A stretch of 64,000 nt of DNA from Bryoerythrophyllum caledonicum (Eukaryota; Streptophyta; Bryopsida; Pottiales; Pottiaceae), in contig OZ020517.1 in assembly GCA_963971425.1 (NCBI GenBank), forward strand, positions 26,802,668-26,866,667, in the 5' to 3' direction. A model generated the notes under the pieces. That model saw nothing but the letters and a program-made list of their open reading frames with translations, had not been told where the DNA came from and ran no database searches. This document shows, in pieces, positions 32,301-44,115 of the stretch (positions within the stretch are counted from its first letter, which is position 1; each line of letters opens with the position of its first letter). Made by a program: the position numbers and the translations under genes.

Positions 32301-34553
32301 GTAGGTTGTCACACCCAGAAATCTAATGTGGATCTTTCGTATAAACCTGCGGTGTTCCTTAAATGTGTTTTTTGGTTTAGGGTTCGTAGATCCCCAAGGC
32401 TCTTGACTTGTTTTGCGGTGGAGGTCCTACCTGATTCAGATTTGTGTTTAGATGAGATGGTATTTACGGGATAGTAGTAGGAACATCGCAGCCGACTTTG
32501 TGACCTGGAATTGTCTAGATTGTGAGTCTCGGCCCCGAGAGAGACTTCTGAAGGCTCTCGAGCTATAGCTGATCGATTAAGGAGTCTACAAAATGAGAAT
32601 ATCGGGATAGTATGTGAAGTCCTGAGTAGGGCTGGTCTGTATTATTTTTGCAGCTTGTTTGTCCATATCGGTGCCAAGAGAGACATTTGAGACATTTGTT
32701 TCTGTTTAATTCGAGAAGCAATCTGGAGGGTTCGGAACCTGAAATCACAGACACCTTGAGTTTAGTGTGCTTAATAATTTCTGGAATTTAGTTGAAGAAC
32801 ATTTCTGAATCGAGAATAATGGTGTCGATTGGGGGTGACAGATTGGGGTGATGTTGAGAGATGAAAGGGTCTTTGGCACACGTTGATGCGCCCGGCCCAG
32901 TTCGGCATCTCAGGTCGTTGTGCAGGCATGAATATATATTGGCATGAAAAAAACTAAGTTCTACTAAGCGCAACCATTAGGTACAGATTATACAGAACCA
33001 ATATGACGAACAGATGGTAATAAGGAAGAAGACCTGTTAAGGCATCAATTTAAGTAGGAATGAGAACGAACATCTGTGCAGAGATGTTGGAAATGCTCTC
33101 CTTATCTCCGGGTGACCGAGTGATCTCTAAACAAAAGGGATTGATTCTTGGAAGAACAAAGCCACCAGCACGATGAAATGGTATGAACTATGAGTGAAAG
33201 TGAAGTTACTTGTTTGTCCATATCGGTGCCGAGAGAGACATTTGAGAACTCCAAGGACCGGGTACTGTCAACTCTGCCATGTGTTGAGGGTGAGGGCGAT
33301 GCAGTCGTTCTTGCAGTCTCGGGACCGAGACATACTTGCTGGTAATCCTTGATTAGAACCTTCGACTTCAAATATATAGCCCAAGGATAGTAACTGTCAT
33401 TTAGTTCGCAGATATATGTGTTGACCTAGCAAGCTGGCCATCTAATTCACTTTTTTTTAAATCCGAATTTGAGTGTCTCAGCTTCGAACATGAACTTCGA
33501 GAATTATCAAGGTACTTAATTTGTTTCATACAAAAGTTCATGATGATATGAAGGATGCCTCTTTTGGTCCGAATAGATCTACATTTCAATATCTCGGAAC
33601 CGAGACTGACATTTTGCTGATTCAGTGAAGATAGAGTCCGATACCAAGCGCAGCAGTGAATGCATTGTTCTGAGTTTAGTTTAAATGTTTGATGGTAAGT
33701 GATTAGCGTTAAAAGGTTGATTTGAAATGTTTTGATTTGAGTTATTGTGGGTCTCGGTTCTAATATACATAAATGGATTGATTAAAAATGCCTTCAGAAT
33801 TAGTTGGTGATAAGATTAACTTCATGCACTGCACTGAAATGAGTATGCATTGGATTGCCGCATGCACTGTATTGGTCTTAGTTGTTTTTATTTGACTAGG
33901 TCTGAACTGGTTTAAGGTTGAGCTTTGACTGTCTCGGGACTGAGACTAACATATTGATGATTCAGTGAGGGAAACAAAATTCTAATAGCTTCATTTAGAG
34001 GTACGCTCTGAGGTTAGTTTAGATGTTCGGAGGTAAGTGATTAGCGTCCAAAGGTAAATTTGAAATGTTTTGATGTGAGTTAATGTGGGTCTCGGTCCCG
34101 ATATACATAAATGGATGAATTAGAAATGCCTTCAGAAGTAGTTGTTGATCCGAAAAATTCTTGCATTGCATTGAAATGAGTATGCATTGGATTGCCGCAT
34201 GCACTCTAAAAAAATAGAATTAGTTTTAATCGACTAGGTCTGAACTTGTTTTTGAGTTCTGCATTTGACTGTCTCGGGACCGAGACAAACATCTCGATGA
34301 ATCAGTGAGGGAAAGAATATTTAAAAAGCTTCACTTCGAGTCACGCTCTGATTTCAGCTACTGTCTTTGGTGGTAAGTGATAAACTTGCAAAGGTTGCTT
34401 GTAAATTTATTGTTGGGAGTTTTTATGGGTCTCGGTCCCGATATACATATAACTTAGGATTACAATCTGATTAAGTTCATGCGTTTCAATAAGATGTCGA
34501 TGCATAGGAATGCCACATTCACTGTATAGTTGATCTGATCATAGAAATTGCAG
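32301..34553. other. B intron region with GTCTCGGnnCCGAGAC palindromes
   Basis: No supported exon is seen. Palindromes with 7-bp arms GTCTCGG and CCGAGAC occur at 33316-33331, 33931-33946 (one change) and 34271-34286. Shorter or diverged forms are at 32527-32540, 33221-33236, 33592-33606, 34089-34102 and 34429-34440. Some lie in a diverged repeat of about 340 bp (compare 33700-33950, 34040-34290 and 34380-34460). Confidence 0.75.
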
Positions 34554-35499
34554 GTGCCTGCTGTCTCCTTAACTAACTAGTACTTGTAATTTGGAGGTTG
34601 AGAAAACTGCAAAGGAGGATGCTCTTGCTGTTTCATCACCGGCGGCAACTCCGGTTTCTCTAGACAATTCTGAAGAGGGTCAGGATGAGGATGAAGAGGG
34701 GCTTGGAGATAGAGATCCATATGAAGGGGATGAAGATGATATCAGGACCCGACAGAAACCTAATTCCGTTGCCACGATTTCTCGACTGAGAGTCCAACCC
34801 CTGAGTTCCTCAAGGTTCAATATTCCCTTATGCAGAATGCTGGCCATGCCTATGGTGAGGCCAACTCTCTCAAGTGATCTTGCTAAATTGGAGCAGGAGT
34901 TTGTCCATGGATATAGAGAGGGTGCCTCAGTATTTTATGTCACAATAACAGATGAAGAAGGCAAAACACATGAGGTGACTGAAGCTGATAAGGCATCATG
35001 GGATCCCATTTGGAGTGCCAAAAATGAAGAATTCAACTCCTTTCTTCTGTCCGTTCCAGTGTTAGCCAGTTTAAAAAATTTGATGTTCTTTATTTGTGAC
35101 GGGAACCATAGGCGGCAGGCTTGGTTGAATCATATTCAAAGACTTCACAAAACAGAAGAGGCTTGGCATTGTTTTGTGGATAGCATCCTCCTTGACACTA
35201 AGGGAAAAATTGGTGTTGTTATGCAAGTTATGCATAACATCAACAAGTAAGTATTCTCCATTATGTATTGCTTTTATCTATGCAAAGTACTTAAAATCTA
35301 CATTTATTATGATGTGCTTATCTTTACTCTATGATTGTTAATTGTAGACATACTGAAGACTCTCACGTCAAGACCAACACAGTTCACACACTATTCAGGG
35401 TGCTGAAGTATGGACTTATGCCGCTCGAACAGTACCAAGACATATTGATCCAGCGGAAATTAAAAGGTGCAAGAAATCTCAAAATGCGAAGACGACGTG
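34554..35499 (+). pseudogene. ParB-like domain exons of B
   Basis: The first exon opens with an acidic linker (EEGQDEDEEGLGDRDP) and then a region with RMLAMPMVRPTLSSDLAKLE. FFICDGNHRRQAWLNHIQRL follows, a clear ParB/Srx signature with Asp-Gly-Asn-His-Arg. After the intron at 35247-35347 the chain continues KHTEDSHVKTNTVHTLFRVL, like the helix after the ParB core. The exon is open apart from a TAA close to its 5' edge. ParB N-domains bind CTP and sit next to a palindrome-binding helix-turn-helix. I cannot see a canonical helix-turn-helix here. Confidence 0.6.
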
Positions 35500-36840
35500 G
35501 TATTTGTTAAATCTACATGTATTTACGAACTTCATCTTCCATGTATGTTCTCTAAAGTACTCACTCTGAATGACTAATTCCCGCAATTTTCATCTTAAAT
35601 TTTATTTCACATAAAGCAGGCTGCGGGTAAAGTCTTTGTCAATAAGTCTTTGTCAAAAACTGTTTTAGATCAGATTTGAGGTTTAGGCTAATTTATTCGG
35701 GTTGCACGGGGCTTAGTCAGGGTGCGTGATCAGAGCTTCTCTTCTGCGAACTAATTTGTTAAAACGTTGTAGTAGACTGTAGAGGAACCTAATGAACGTT
35801 GTAGCATTAGAATGGAAGAGGTCTGCTTGCAGGTTATGGACAGGCTTAGCGTGAGGACAATTGTCTTTACATATCACTGTACAGGCGTTGCCGGTAATCT
35901 GTTCGAGGGATCATACTTTCTTTTCTGAATCTTTATGCTAATCCGTAGACCTTCATCCCATCGAGCATATTGACAACTCGAGGTAATTGCTAGGACACAG
36001 TTGTAAGTCACTCTAGGTAATTGCTAGGACACAGTTGTAAGTCACTCTAGGTAATTGCTAGGATACATTTGCATGTCACTCTCGTTCACAGGTGCAAGTC
36101 ACTCTCGTTATCGAGACACATTGACACCCTTGTCAGTATTCTTGGATCTAAATAGGCTAAGATATTATCATGGATTTTATTACACATAAACCAAGCTAAG
36201 GCCAAGGTGAATAGATAAAGTCACACTTTTACGACGATCAGTTAATTCAGTATAGGTATAGTACCAAAGCAGGCGCGGTATAGTAAGTAGACAGAATGAA
36301 CATAATTTGGACGTGGAACTTCAAGGCTGCGTCAGCTATTAGTTCACCCAATCCATCGTGAGATTGTCCAAATTGCTAGGTTTCAAATCAATTCCCGACT
36401 CTCTCTCACTTTTCTTTTCCCAGTTGTTACAATCTTCTTTTCCCAATTGTTGTAGTCTTCTTTTCCCACAACTGAATTCAACCGCAAAATCTTAGAAGAG
36501 TCGTCATAGATATCTACAAGTTTGTGAGTCTAAGAAAGCCACAGAGGCCGGAATTCAGTACCTCAGAGTGTGATCAAAATCATGGTCATTGTGTACACCG
36601 CATCTGTACACTTCTTAGACAGTTGTAAGTGACTCTCGGTACCGAGACATAATTTGACGATATTCTTGTCTCCCGTGTTCGACAGCAGCAACTAGAATTT
36701 CAGTAGTACCTAGAATCTGGATCCGTAAGCTTAGCCGGGTAATTATCTTTTGCTGACAGACCAGGTTAACTATGCTCACAACCACTGATGGCTAACGGAT
36801 CACTCAGGTTTGGCTTCTCGGACTAAGCTACTCGGCTCAT
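35500..36840. other. B intron, left part
   Basis: It is non-coding. It contains the 34-bp tandem repeat listed separately and the perfect palindrome TCTCGGTACCGAGA at 36634-36647. A diverged site TCTCGTTATCGAGAC is near 36108. Confidence 0.6.
35979..36085. repeat. 34-bp tandem repeat, about three units
   Basis: AGGTAATTGCTAGGAC starts at 35981, 36015 and 36049 (one change in the last), and the units share the trailing GTAAGTCACTCT phrase. Confidence 0.8.
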
Positions 36841-38963
36841 TGTGAGCCAAATAAATCGCCCCTAAAGGGTGGCTTATCTTGAACACAAGATCCTAAACGA
36901 GGGCCTAGTTCCTTGTGTAACCAATCCTCAGCCCATTCATACACAACTTATACAAGCATGGTGACACATCTCATGTTCACTTAGGTCCCTTGTGGTTGAT
37001 TAGTGAGGTGGTGACTTAATCCAGCCTTTTGATTGAACCCACCTTTGAACAAGTGTAACTTTTGCTCTAGGGCTCCGAATGCAACGTTTCCAACTCTTAT
37101 GGGTTCAATTCAGCATTCCGAACTTGATTAGACCCTTAATGATCAGTTTCAGGCTTAGGTGTGACCCTGGAACCAGTTGGCAGCAGACAGGCTTCCCTAT
37201 TTTCTACAAACTTATAATCCTAATTATCTCCTTGACTCTAACTCCGATTCTTATGTTTGTTTTTTTGATTCTTATTAGTTTTTTGTGCTTAACGTGAGGG
37301 CAGCATTCAATCAACCATGCAACTCAATCATGAACTCATAACCAACGACCAGCAGTGCACACTCAACATATAAGTTTATTCAAGATCGTGCACCACATTC
37401 CTACGCATATACCACATCCATTCACACAAGAATCCACTCCAGCCTTACTAAGAATGAGCCTCCAGCTGCGTTCACTTACTAATGGCGTTTTAATCGATTG
37501 TTAAGTTGAATATATAGCAAACCCTAATTCTACCAAAAAATTGGCAGCGCTTCCGCGTGGTTTTTGTATTTAGAAAATTAGGTTTCACGTCATACACAAG
37601 GAATTTAAGAGGTCCGAGGGAGAAGAGGGGCTCCCTGATTTAATTCGGTTCACCCTCCATCCTTAGCCTTCAAACTGTTCACTCCAGCTCTTGTGACCTT
37701 GCTCCAGCTCGTGTGATCTTCTTCCTCTTGTTCGTCGTGTGATCTTGCTCCAGCTCGTGTGATCTTCTTCCTCTTGTTCGTCGTGTGATCTTGCTCCAGC
37801 TCATGTGATCTTCTTCCTCTTGTTCGTCGTGTGATCTTGCTCCAGCTCGTGTGATCTTCTTCCTCTTGTTCGTCGTGCTTGCTCACTCCAGCTCGTATCA
37901 TCTTCTTCCTCTTGTAGGCCGTGCTTGCTCACTCCAGCTCGTGTCATCTTCTTCCTCCTGTAGGTCGTGTTTGCTCACTCTAGCTCGTGTCATCTTCTTC
38001 CTCCTGTTCATCGTGCTTGCTCACTCCGGCTCGTGTGATCTCCTTCCTCCTGTAGGCTAACCTAATCTCGTTCACCAGTTCTGGGCCGGGGCTTCCGGCT
38101 CTCTCCCCACACAAATTCAGTCTCTCCCCTGTTCTCTCTCTCTTTCTACTCCTTGCACACTAACCGAATGAGACTTCTCCAGGGGGTAACCCCCCAACCT
38201 TTGCTCTCCTTGAGTTCTCAAAGAAGTTCCCTGCCGTTTTTGGCCTTCTTCCATAAATGGCTTCCTTCTTACAAAACCTACTAACCCTATGACTACTAAT
38301 TCCGTGCCACCCTTGCATTTAACAAGAGTGGGTGTCCCACTAACCAAGGAATATCTAAATCTAAACATTAACTCCATGCCACATGGGTGTGCATGATCTC
38401 AATAAGTGAGCTATTAGCTAATTTCCAAGGAGGCTAAATCTAATTTAATCTACCTAAATTGAATCCCCTTTGCTTGGGGTAATTCCTAATTTTACTTAGC
38501 GAGTGATGAGGGGGTTGTCCAAGCCTTTTGGACCTTTCCCACTATTTTTTTTTAAGGGCTTTTAAGCCTCTTCTTTTCATTTCTTCCCTTCACCATCATT
38601 TCTCTTCTTCCATTTTTTTGGTTTCGTGATTTCTTCATCGTGACCAATTGCGATCCACGACTTGGTAGGAGGTAAATTCTTCTCCATCACTATTAATTTT
38701 AATTTTTTTCTATTGTTTTTTGTCTTTTCTGTCTTTTCTTCATTTTTTCCTTTCTATTTTTATTTTTTTGGCTAACTACCTAAATTCCGCGATTGCCAAT
38801 AAGTGGTTCCTAGTTAAGGAATTAGCGCATGGAAGGCTATTTAGCTATTTTGATCAAAAGACCACGAGCTAACCAATAGGATAACCCATTTTCACCACTT
38901 ATTAGCCTTAATGGACCCGATGTGAGGTCCATTCATCACCGTGAGCCGTTTTTGCGGCTCACA
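36841..38963 (-). mobile_element. F2 element copy 1
   Basis: The ends are TGTGAGCCAAATAAATCGCC and CGGCTCACA, with TIR TGTGAGCC/GGCTCACA. Flanks CTCAT and CTCAC form a 5-bp duplication with one mismatch. The sequence is the reverse complement of F2 copy 2 (41083-43550) near both ends and around 37530-37570. A terminal hairpin GTGAGCCG/CGGCTCAC lies at 38941-38962. No protein is recognised. It resembles a single long terminal repeat and lies in an intron of B. Confidence 0.85.
37691..38060. repeat. 46-bp minisatellite in F2 copy 1
   Basis: GCTCCAGCTCGTGTGATCTT-type units start at 37701, 37747, 37793 and 37839, a 46-bp period. Variants continue to about 38060. Copy 2 of F2 does not have this array in expanded form. 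Confidence 0.85.
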
Positions 38964-39482
38964 CTCACGTAAAACGGTCTTCGTAGCACCGCTTGTGTTG
39001 TTTTCTGTTTTAGCCAAAATTCAAAAGTTCAGTCTCGGGACCGAGACATAGTCTGTACAGTACCTTTGGCGATCGAAATTTCAGCTCTGAGAGAATCTCC
39101 TGGTTCTCATCTATTTGAACATTTTATTGCTCTTGATCAAAGTCATCATTTTCTGACACTTCATATTAGAGTCGGACATTGATGCTTGGCGATCTGATGT
39201 TGATGCTTGCTAATGCGATTACTCATATAACTCTTATTTTGCGACATCTGGTACTAATGATTAAAGTTTGTATGGTATGGTTCAGTTATGTAGTTTGCAT
39301 GATAGTTTCGACTACTTCATATTAATGCTGCTATTTTACGTTTTTTTGAATGTTCTCCGATGCACTGATCGTGTACATTGTGAATACAGGGAATGTGATT
39401 CGAATAGGCTTCTGATATAGGCTACTAATACTTGTTAATCTCTATGTTTACTAACATGATCAAAATACCTTATGTGTTGCAG
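38964..39482. other. B intron, right part, with a palindrome
   Basis: It is non-coding. GTCTCGGGACCGAGAC lies at 39032-39047. The acceptor tgtgttgcag ends at 39482. Confidence 0.6.
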
Positions 39483-40413
39483 TTGTTTGATGACAAACTA
39501 ACTAAGGTAATCCCTTTGCAGCACGAACTCGGACTTGCTGCAGATGAGGGTGTTCGTCAACTTGTTGAGCAAACGGATGGAGAGGTGTGTATTGCTGAAA
39601 AAGCAGCTGCTATGAAGGTCGTTGCTTCAAAGAGAGCCGAGGCACTTCATAAGAAAATGTCAAAACTAGTTTGTGTGGCAAACCCAGAGTTGACAGAGGG
39701 ATGGCTTCGGGGGTATGTCCACTACTATAAGGCCCATTTTTCATCCTTCAAGTAATTTAATGAATTTCATGATTCTAATATATTGCTCTGTGGTTCACAA
39801 ATTGAGCGTCACTATACCCTTAACTCAATTACACCGGAGCTCAACTTAGAGAAATTGCAGTTGATCGCTACTGCAAAAGCATCAACCGCATTTAAAATCA
39901 AATGGTTGGAATATTTCAATTCCTCTGCATCAACACGTGAAGCCAGCAAACTGCCAACCAAGCCTACCAACGAGGAGAAATTACATGCATTCCTAGCCAA
40001 GGCATGTTTTTGGGCCGGAGTGAGTACATAACCCCCTATGTACCCTTTAGTTTTGTACGACTTGATTTGAGCAGTTACAGTAATTCTGTCTTGCTCTCGG
40101 TTTTTCTCACGGTCTTGTTCTTGGTCATCTTTTTGGTCTTGCTCACTATGATTTCATTCAATAAGTCGGTTATGTTCTCAGTCTTGTTCTCGGTCTTGCT
40201 CACTCTGATTTCAATAAATATGTCGGTTATGTTCTCAGTCTTGTTCTCGGCCTTGCTCACTCTGTTTCAGCAGATTTCCGATCAGACATCCATTCTCTTT
40301 GAAGACACTTTGCGCCAAGACAGACTAGCTACCAACTTTGAAATACCCAGCGAGCCCTTGACCTTGGCTGCATACATTGAGGACTGTAGTATGAAATTAT
40401 GGGACAATGCGTT
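39483..40413 (+). pseudogene. B exons upstream of the F1 insertion
   Basis: The first exon (39483-40019) reads from LFDDKLTKVIPLQHELGLAA, with a TAA at 39753 that leaves the frame unchanged, and continues to NEEKLHAFLAKACFWAG. It is alpha-helical and charged. The intron 40020-40270 contains tandem CTCGGTCTTG-type repeats. The next exon (40271 on) reads QISDQTSILFEDTLRQDRLA and reaches the F1 junction at DNAF, resuming at 46746 as PTFFRGQEAF. No domain is recognised in this middle region. Confidence 0.55.
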
Positions 40414-41082
40414 TGTTGCAGTTTGTAGAGTAAGTATTCCTTCGGATAACACTTAGTTGGAGCTAAATGTGCCCGGAATGGTCGCTCTAAATTCGTTCCC
40501 TCAGAGATCTATTGCTTCTTCTTGGAATGATAAGTAAGCTATATGCTATCCTTCTACCACACGCCAGTTAGCATTCCTATTCTACGCCTTATCTATTCAT
40601 CTGGATTCTTCCGGACGTCCGATGTGGTTTCCTACTATTTTCCGGATCCTTCCAACTTCCGGAAGGTCAGATGGAGTTTTTCTTCCGGAGTTTTTAAACG
40701 AGTGGCCGGGTACCACTGATCCTATTTGTGTAAGTGGCCGGATTCCCCACTGCCTTGTGACTTTAAGTGGCTAGACACCCACTCTCCCTATATTGCTAAT
40801 CGGTCGTTGGTTTGTTGTTTCCGGATGCACTCTCTCACATTATCCGGAAGGCCTTCCGGATACGGTCACTCAGAGGCTCACCCAGGCTACAACGACATTC
40901 TCGGGGATGATTAGTGGTTCGGTGAGGTGTGAAGGGTAGATCGGCATTTGGACTTCCTTCTAGACATACACCATAGGCTTTTCCATCTATCGTAAGGGGA
41001 AATTCCGATCGCAACCAGAATCCGGGTTCACACGGAGTCTCCGTGCCCTAGGAGCTACCAGGCCCACCACCTAAAGTACCCT

Positions 41083-43550
41083 TGTGAGCCCTAAAACGGG
41101 CTCACGATGTCATTTGGGCATTAATATTAACTAATTAGCATTAGGAAGTGGTAGTTAGGGTGAGGGGTGAAACTAAGCCACCTATTGTGGTTAAATGGCT
41201 CAAAAAGGCCCTTTATGTGCCATTTCCCAATTTAGAGGGAGGTCATCATCCCCAATTGGGAATTTAATCTTGTTAAAAAACAAAAAATAAATAAAAAAAT
41301 AAAAATAAAAAATAAAAAACTTAGAAGACGAAAGGAGTTCTTGCAAAAAAGGGAGACACCTCAAACTCCATGTGTTTTTAACACAATGGGAGGAAGCCTT
41401 GGGAAAAAACAAAACAAAAAACCAAAGAGGTAAGTAGACAATTAAGTAATCAAATAGACAAAAAACAAAAGTAAACAAAACTCGGAGTGTAGCCATGATG
41501 TGGCCACTCTTGTAGTTAATCTTTTAAAAACCCATGCACAAAGTAGTGGCACATGGCCTTGGAAGAAATTAGAAAAGTTAGATGGTGACGAGGAGAGAAA
41601 TTAGCACCAATTATTGGCGATCATGGGCTGCCCTTAATGGCATGCCTGAAGTTATCTTTAAAAATCCTTTTTATTTTTGCTTTCTTCCTTCCCCCGAGCT
41701 GGCTCGGGGGAATTTTGGGTTTTCCTAGGGAATATTCCCTGGAATCTGCTGAAGAAACGCTGGACTTCCAGCGTGAGTTGCGTGCGCGGCTGCCGTGGGA
41801 GCTGGAGGGCGCTGGGTTGACTGCGGACAGGGAGTTTTCGGGCTCTCTCGTTTTTTGGTGTGTAGAGTTTTTTTTTAGGGTTGTGTGGGAGTGCCGCGAT
41901 CAGGAGAGGGGAGCTGCCGGAACGGCTGTCTCTCTGCGTTTTTTTGAGGGAGCGAGATCAGCAGAGAGGGAGCGAGATCAGTAGAGAGGAAGCGAGATCA
42001 GCAGAGAGGAAGCAAGATCAGCAGCGATGGAGTGAGGCGAGCAGTTCGAGCGAGAGCGGTGGCGACGGCGACGGCGGGGGCAATTCGGCGTGACGTACCT
42101 GTGCACGCCAGCAAGAGCAGGCAGGTGTGGATGGTGCTTGAGCACCGAAGGATGAGCGCTCGATTATGAGAGAGGAGCTGCCGGAGGGTGTGATTGACCC
42201 CACAGGAGCGCCGGTCGAAGAGATTGGTGTGGACAGGAGGCCGGAAGAGTACGGCATCGGCGTGAGCGGAAGGAGCGCGGCTGCGAGCAAGGGGAGCCGG
42301 CACGCGCGCAAGGACGGACGAGTCGACGATGGCGATGGCGACGAGGAACTCCAGGCTCGAGAGCTTGATGGAGTTCTCTTCGAAGTAGATCTGCGTTTTG
42401 GGGCTACGGTGAAGGCTGAATCGATTCCTGGATCGTAGAGAGGAAGGACCCTGCGACATCGGGGTTGAGGAGAAGCGGAGTCCAGTTCGTTTAGGAGATC
42501 CAGGCTGCAGCATTGGTGGATCGGCTGCGAGATCATTCCGGCCAGCCACCAGGGAGCTCTCATTCTCCCACTTAATTCTCATGCATGTGATGGTACTTGG
42601 AAGTGCAAGTGGGAATCCTTGGGTGCAGTAGGTGTTAAAAATTCTGGTGATTGAATCCCGCGCGGAAGCGCTGCCAAAAGTTGGTAAGAACTAGGTCTTC
42701 TTGAGTCAAGGCACACACTCGCCAGCTGCGTGATATCCAACCTCATTCGGTGGAAGCTAGTGAATGAAGAAGTGAGCTTGTATGCGAATATGCATGGTTG
42801 CATGAAGTTTGAACACAAGGTCATGATTGTTGAGATCTGCTGGTCATGTGAATGGTGAATGCAGTCCGTCCCTGATTATAGTGATCGAGTCGATACAAAA
42901 ATCTGACCCAAATTTTCAGTAGCTTACCAAGTTAATCATCTTGAATTAGTAAGGTTAGGCTGGAGAAATTCCGAAATTGAGTAAAAACACAAGAAGTTCT
43001 TCACGTTGGAAGTTCTGGAGTTCTGGAAGGGTCTGCGATCTGTCTGCTGGTCGTCGGGCTGTGGGTCCAGGATTGAGTCAACCGGTTAATTGGAGGCTGC
43101 CATCGTGTTAAGCAAGAAAAACTAATAAGACTACAAAAAACAAACGTCAAAAACGGAGTCATAATCACAAAGATAATGAAGAATTAAACTTAATATAAAA
43201 AGAGGAGCCTGTCAGCTGGACGCTACTATCAGGGTCGCACTTGGGCCTGGAATTGGTGGTTAAGGTGCTAATCAAGTTCACAAGGTGGAGTTGAACCTAA
43301 TAGAGCCAAAAAACGTTGGAAACGGAGCTTGGAGGCAAAGTTTATGCTTGTTAAAAAAAAATCGGGTTTAATTTAAGGCTGAATCTAGCCATCACAGCTC
43401 TGATCATTAACGAACCTTCTTAAGTGACACACCGTGGTTCATCATGCTTGTATGAATGGTTGAAGGATGCTTGAACAAGGGTTGTATCCCACATGTAGGG
43501 TATTGTGTTCAAGATAAACCACCCCATTAGGGCGGTTTATTTGGCTCACA
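41083..43550 (+). mobile_element. F2 element copy 2, nested in F1
   Basis: The ends are TGTGAGCCCTAAAACGGG and TTGGCTCACA, flanked by a perfect 5-bp duplication ACCCT (41078-41082 and 43551-43555). A terminal hairpin GTGAGCCC/GGGCTCAC is at 41084-41105. A short GAGCGAGATCAGCAGAGAG repeat lies at about 41945-42020. The open frames across 41637-42600 on both strands show no recognised motif and disagree with copy 1, so I do not call a gene. The hairpin end here matches the 3' end of copy 1, which is inverted. Confidence 0.92.
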
Positions 43551-44115
43551 ACCCTCCCTCCCCCTCCAGGCTTCTTCCGGTCACCAAGGATCGTCAGACT
43601 CTATCTAACCTCTCCTTCAGCTGTTCCGGGCGCTCTCCCACAGCAAGTCCCAACCGGTTAGACTAGATGCTTATCTGTGAACCACTTCAGCTTCCACAAC
43701 TATTCCTCTAATCATCAACCACAATGGGCCCTATCCTTCATTCACAAAACGATATATGCCAACATAATTTCAAGACGAGAAAGTATACTAACAGCAAATA
43801 TCATTCGGGAGGAAGAAGAAAAAAGACCCTGAGCCAGCTACGGCTCCCGTCTCAAGAGCCCGCTACCACTGATCTAAAAACGGATCTAAGAAGCTAAAAA
43901 TCCGGAAAATCCTATCCTAAAAGTGAAAGGGATATTATCCCTAGAAATCCGGAATTCAAACTTAGATTCGAAAGTTTCGGATCTGAGATCCGGTTTCTAC
44001 GGATCTATCTCAAAAACTAAAAAAAATTGTCTTTAGTCTTACCGCATGATAGCCGGGTGCAAACTTGAGCCCCATCGTTAATCGCTATCAGACTTTTAGC
44101 CCTAAAGATTCTAAT

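Noticed and set aside
37079..37297. 72-codon frame in F2 copy 1
   Set aside because: It is hydrophobic and AT-rich and is not supported by the other copy.
41637..42600. Frames on both strands of F2 copy 2 (up to 194 codons)
   Set aside because: The GC-rich segment is open in several frames at once, none is supported by copy 1 and no motif is seen.
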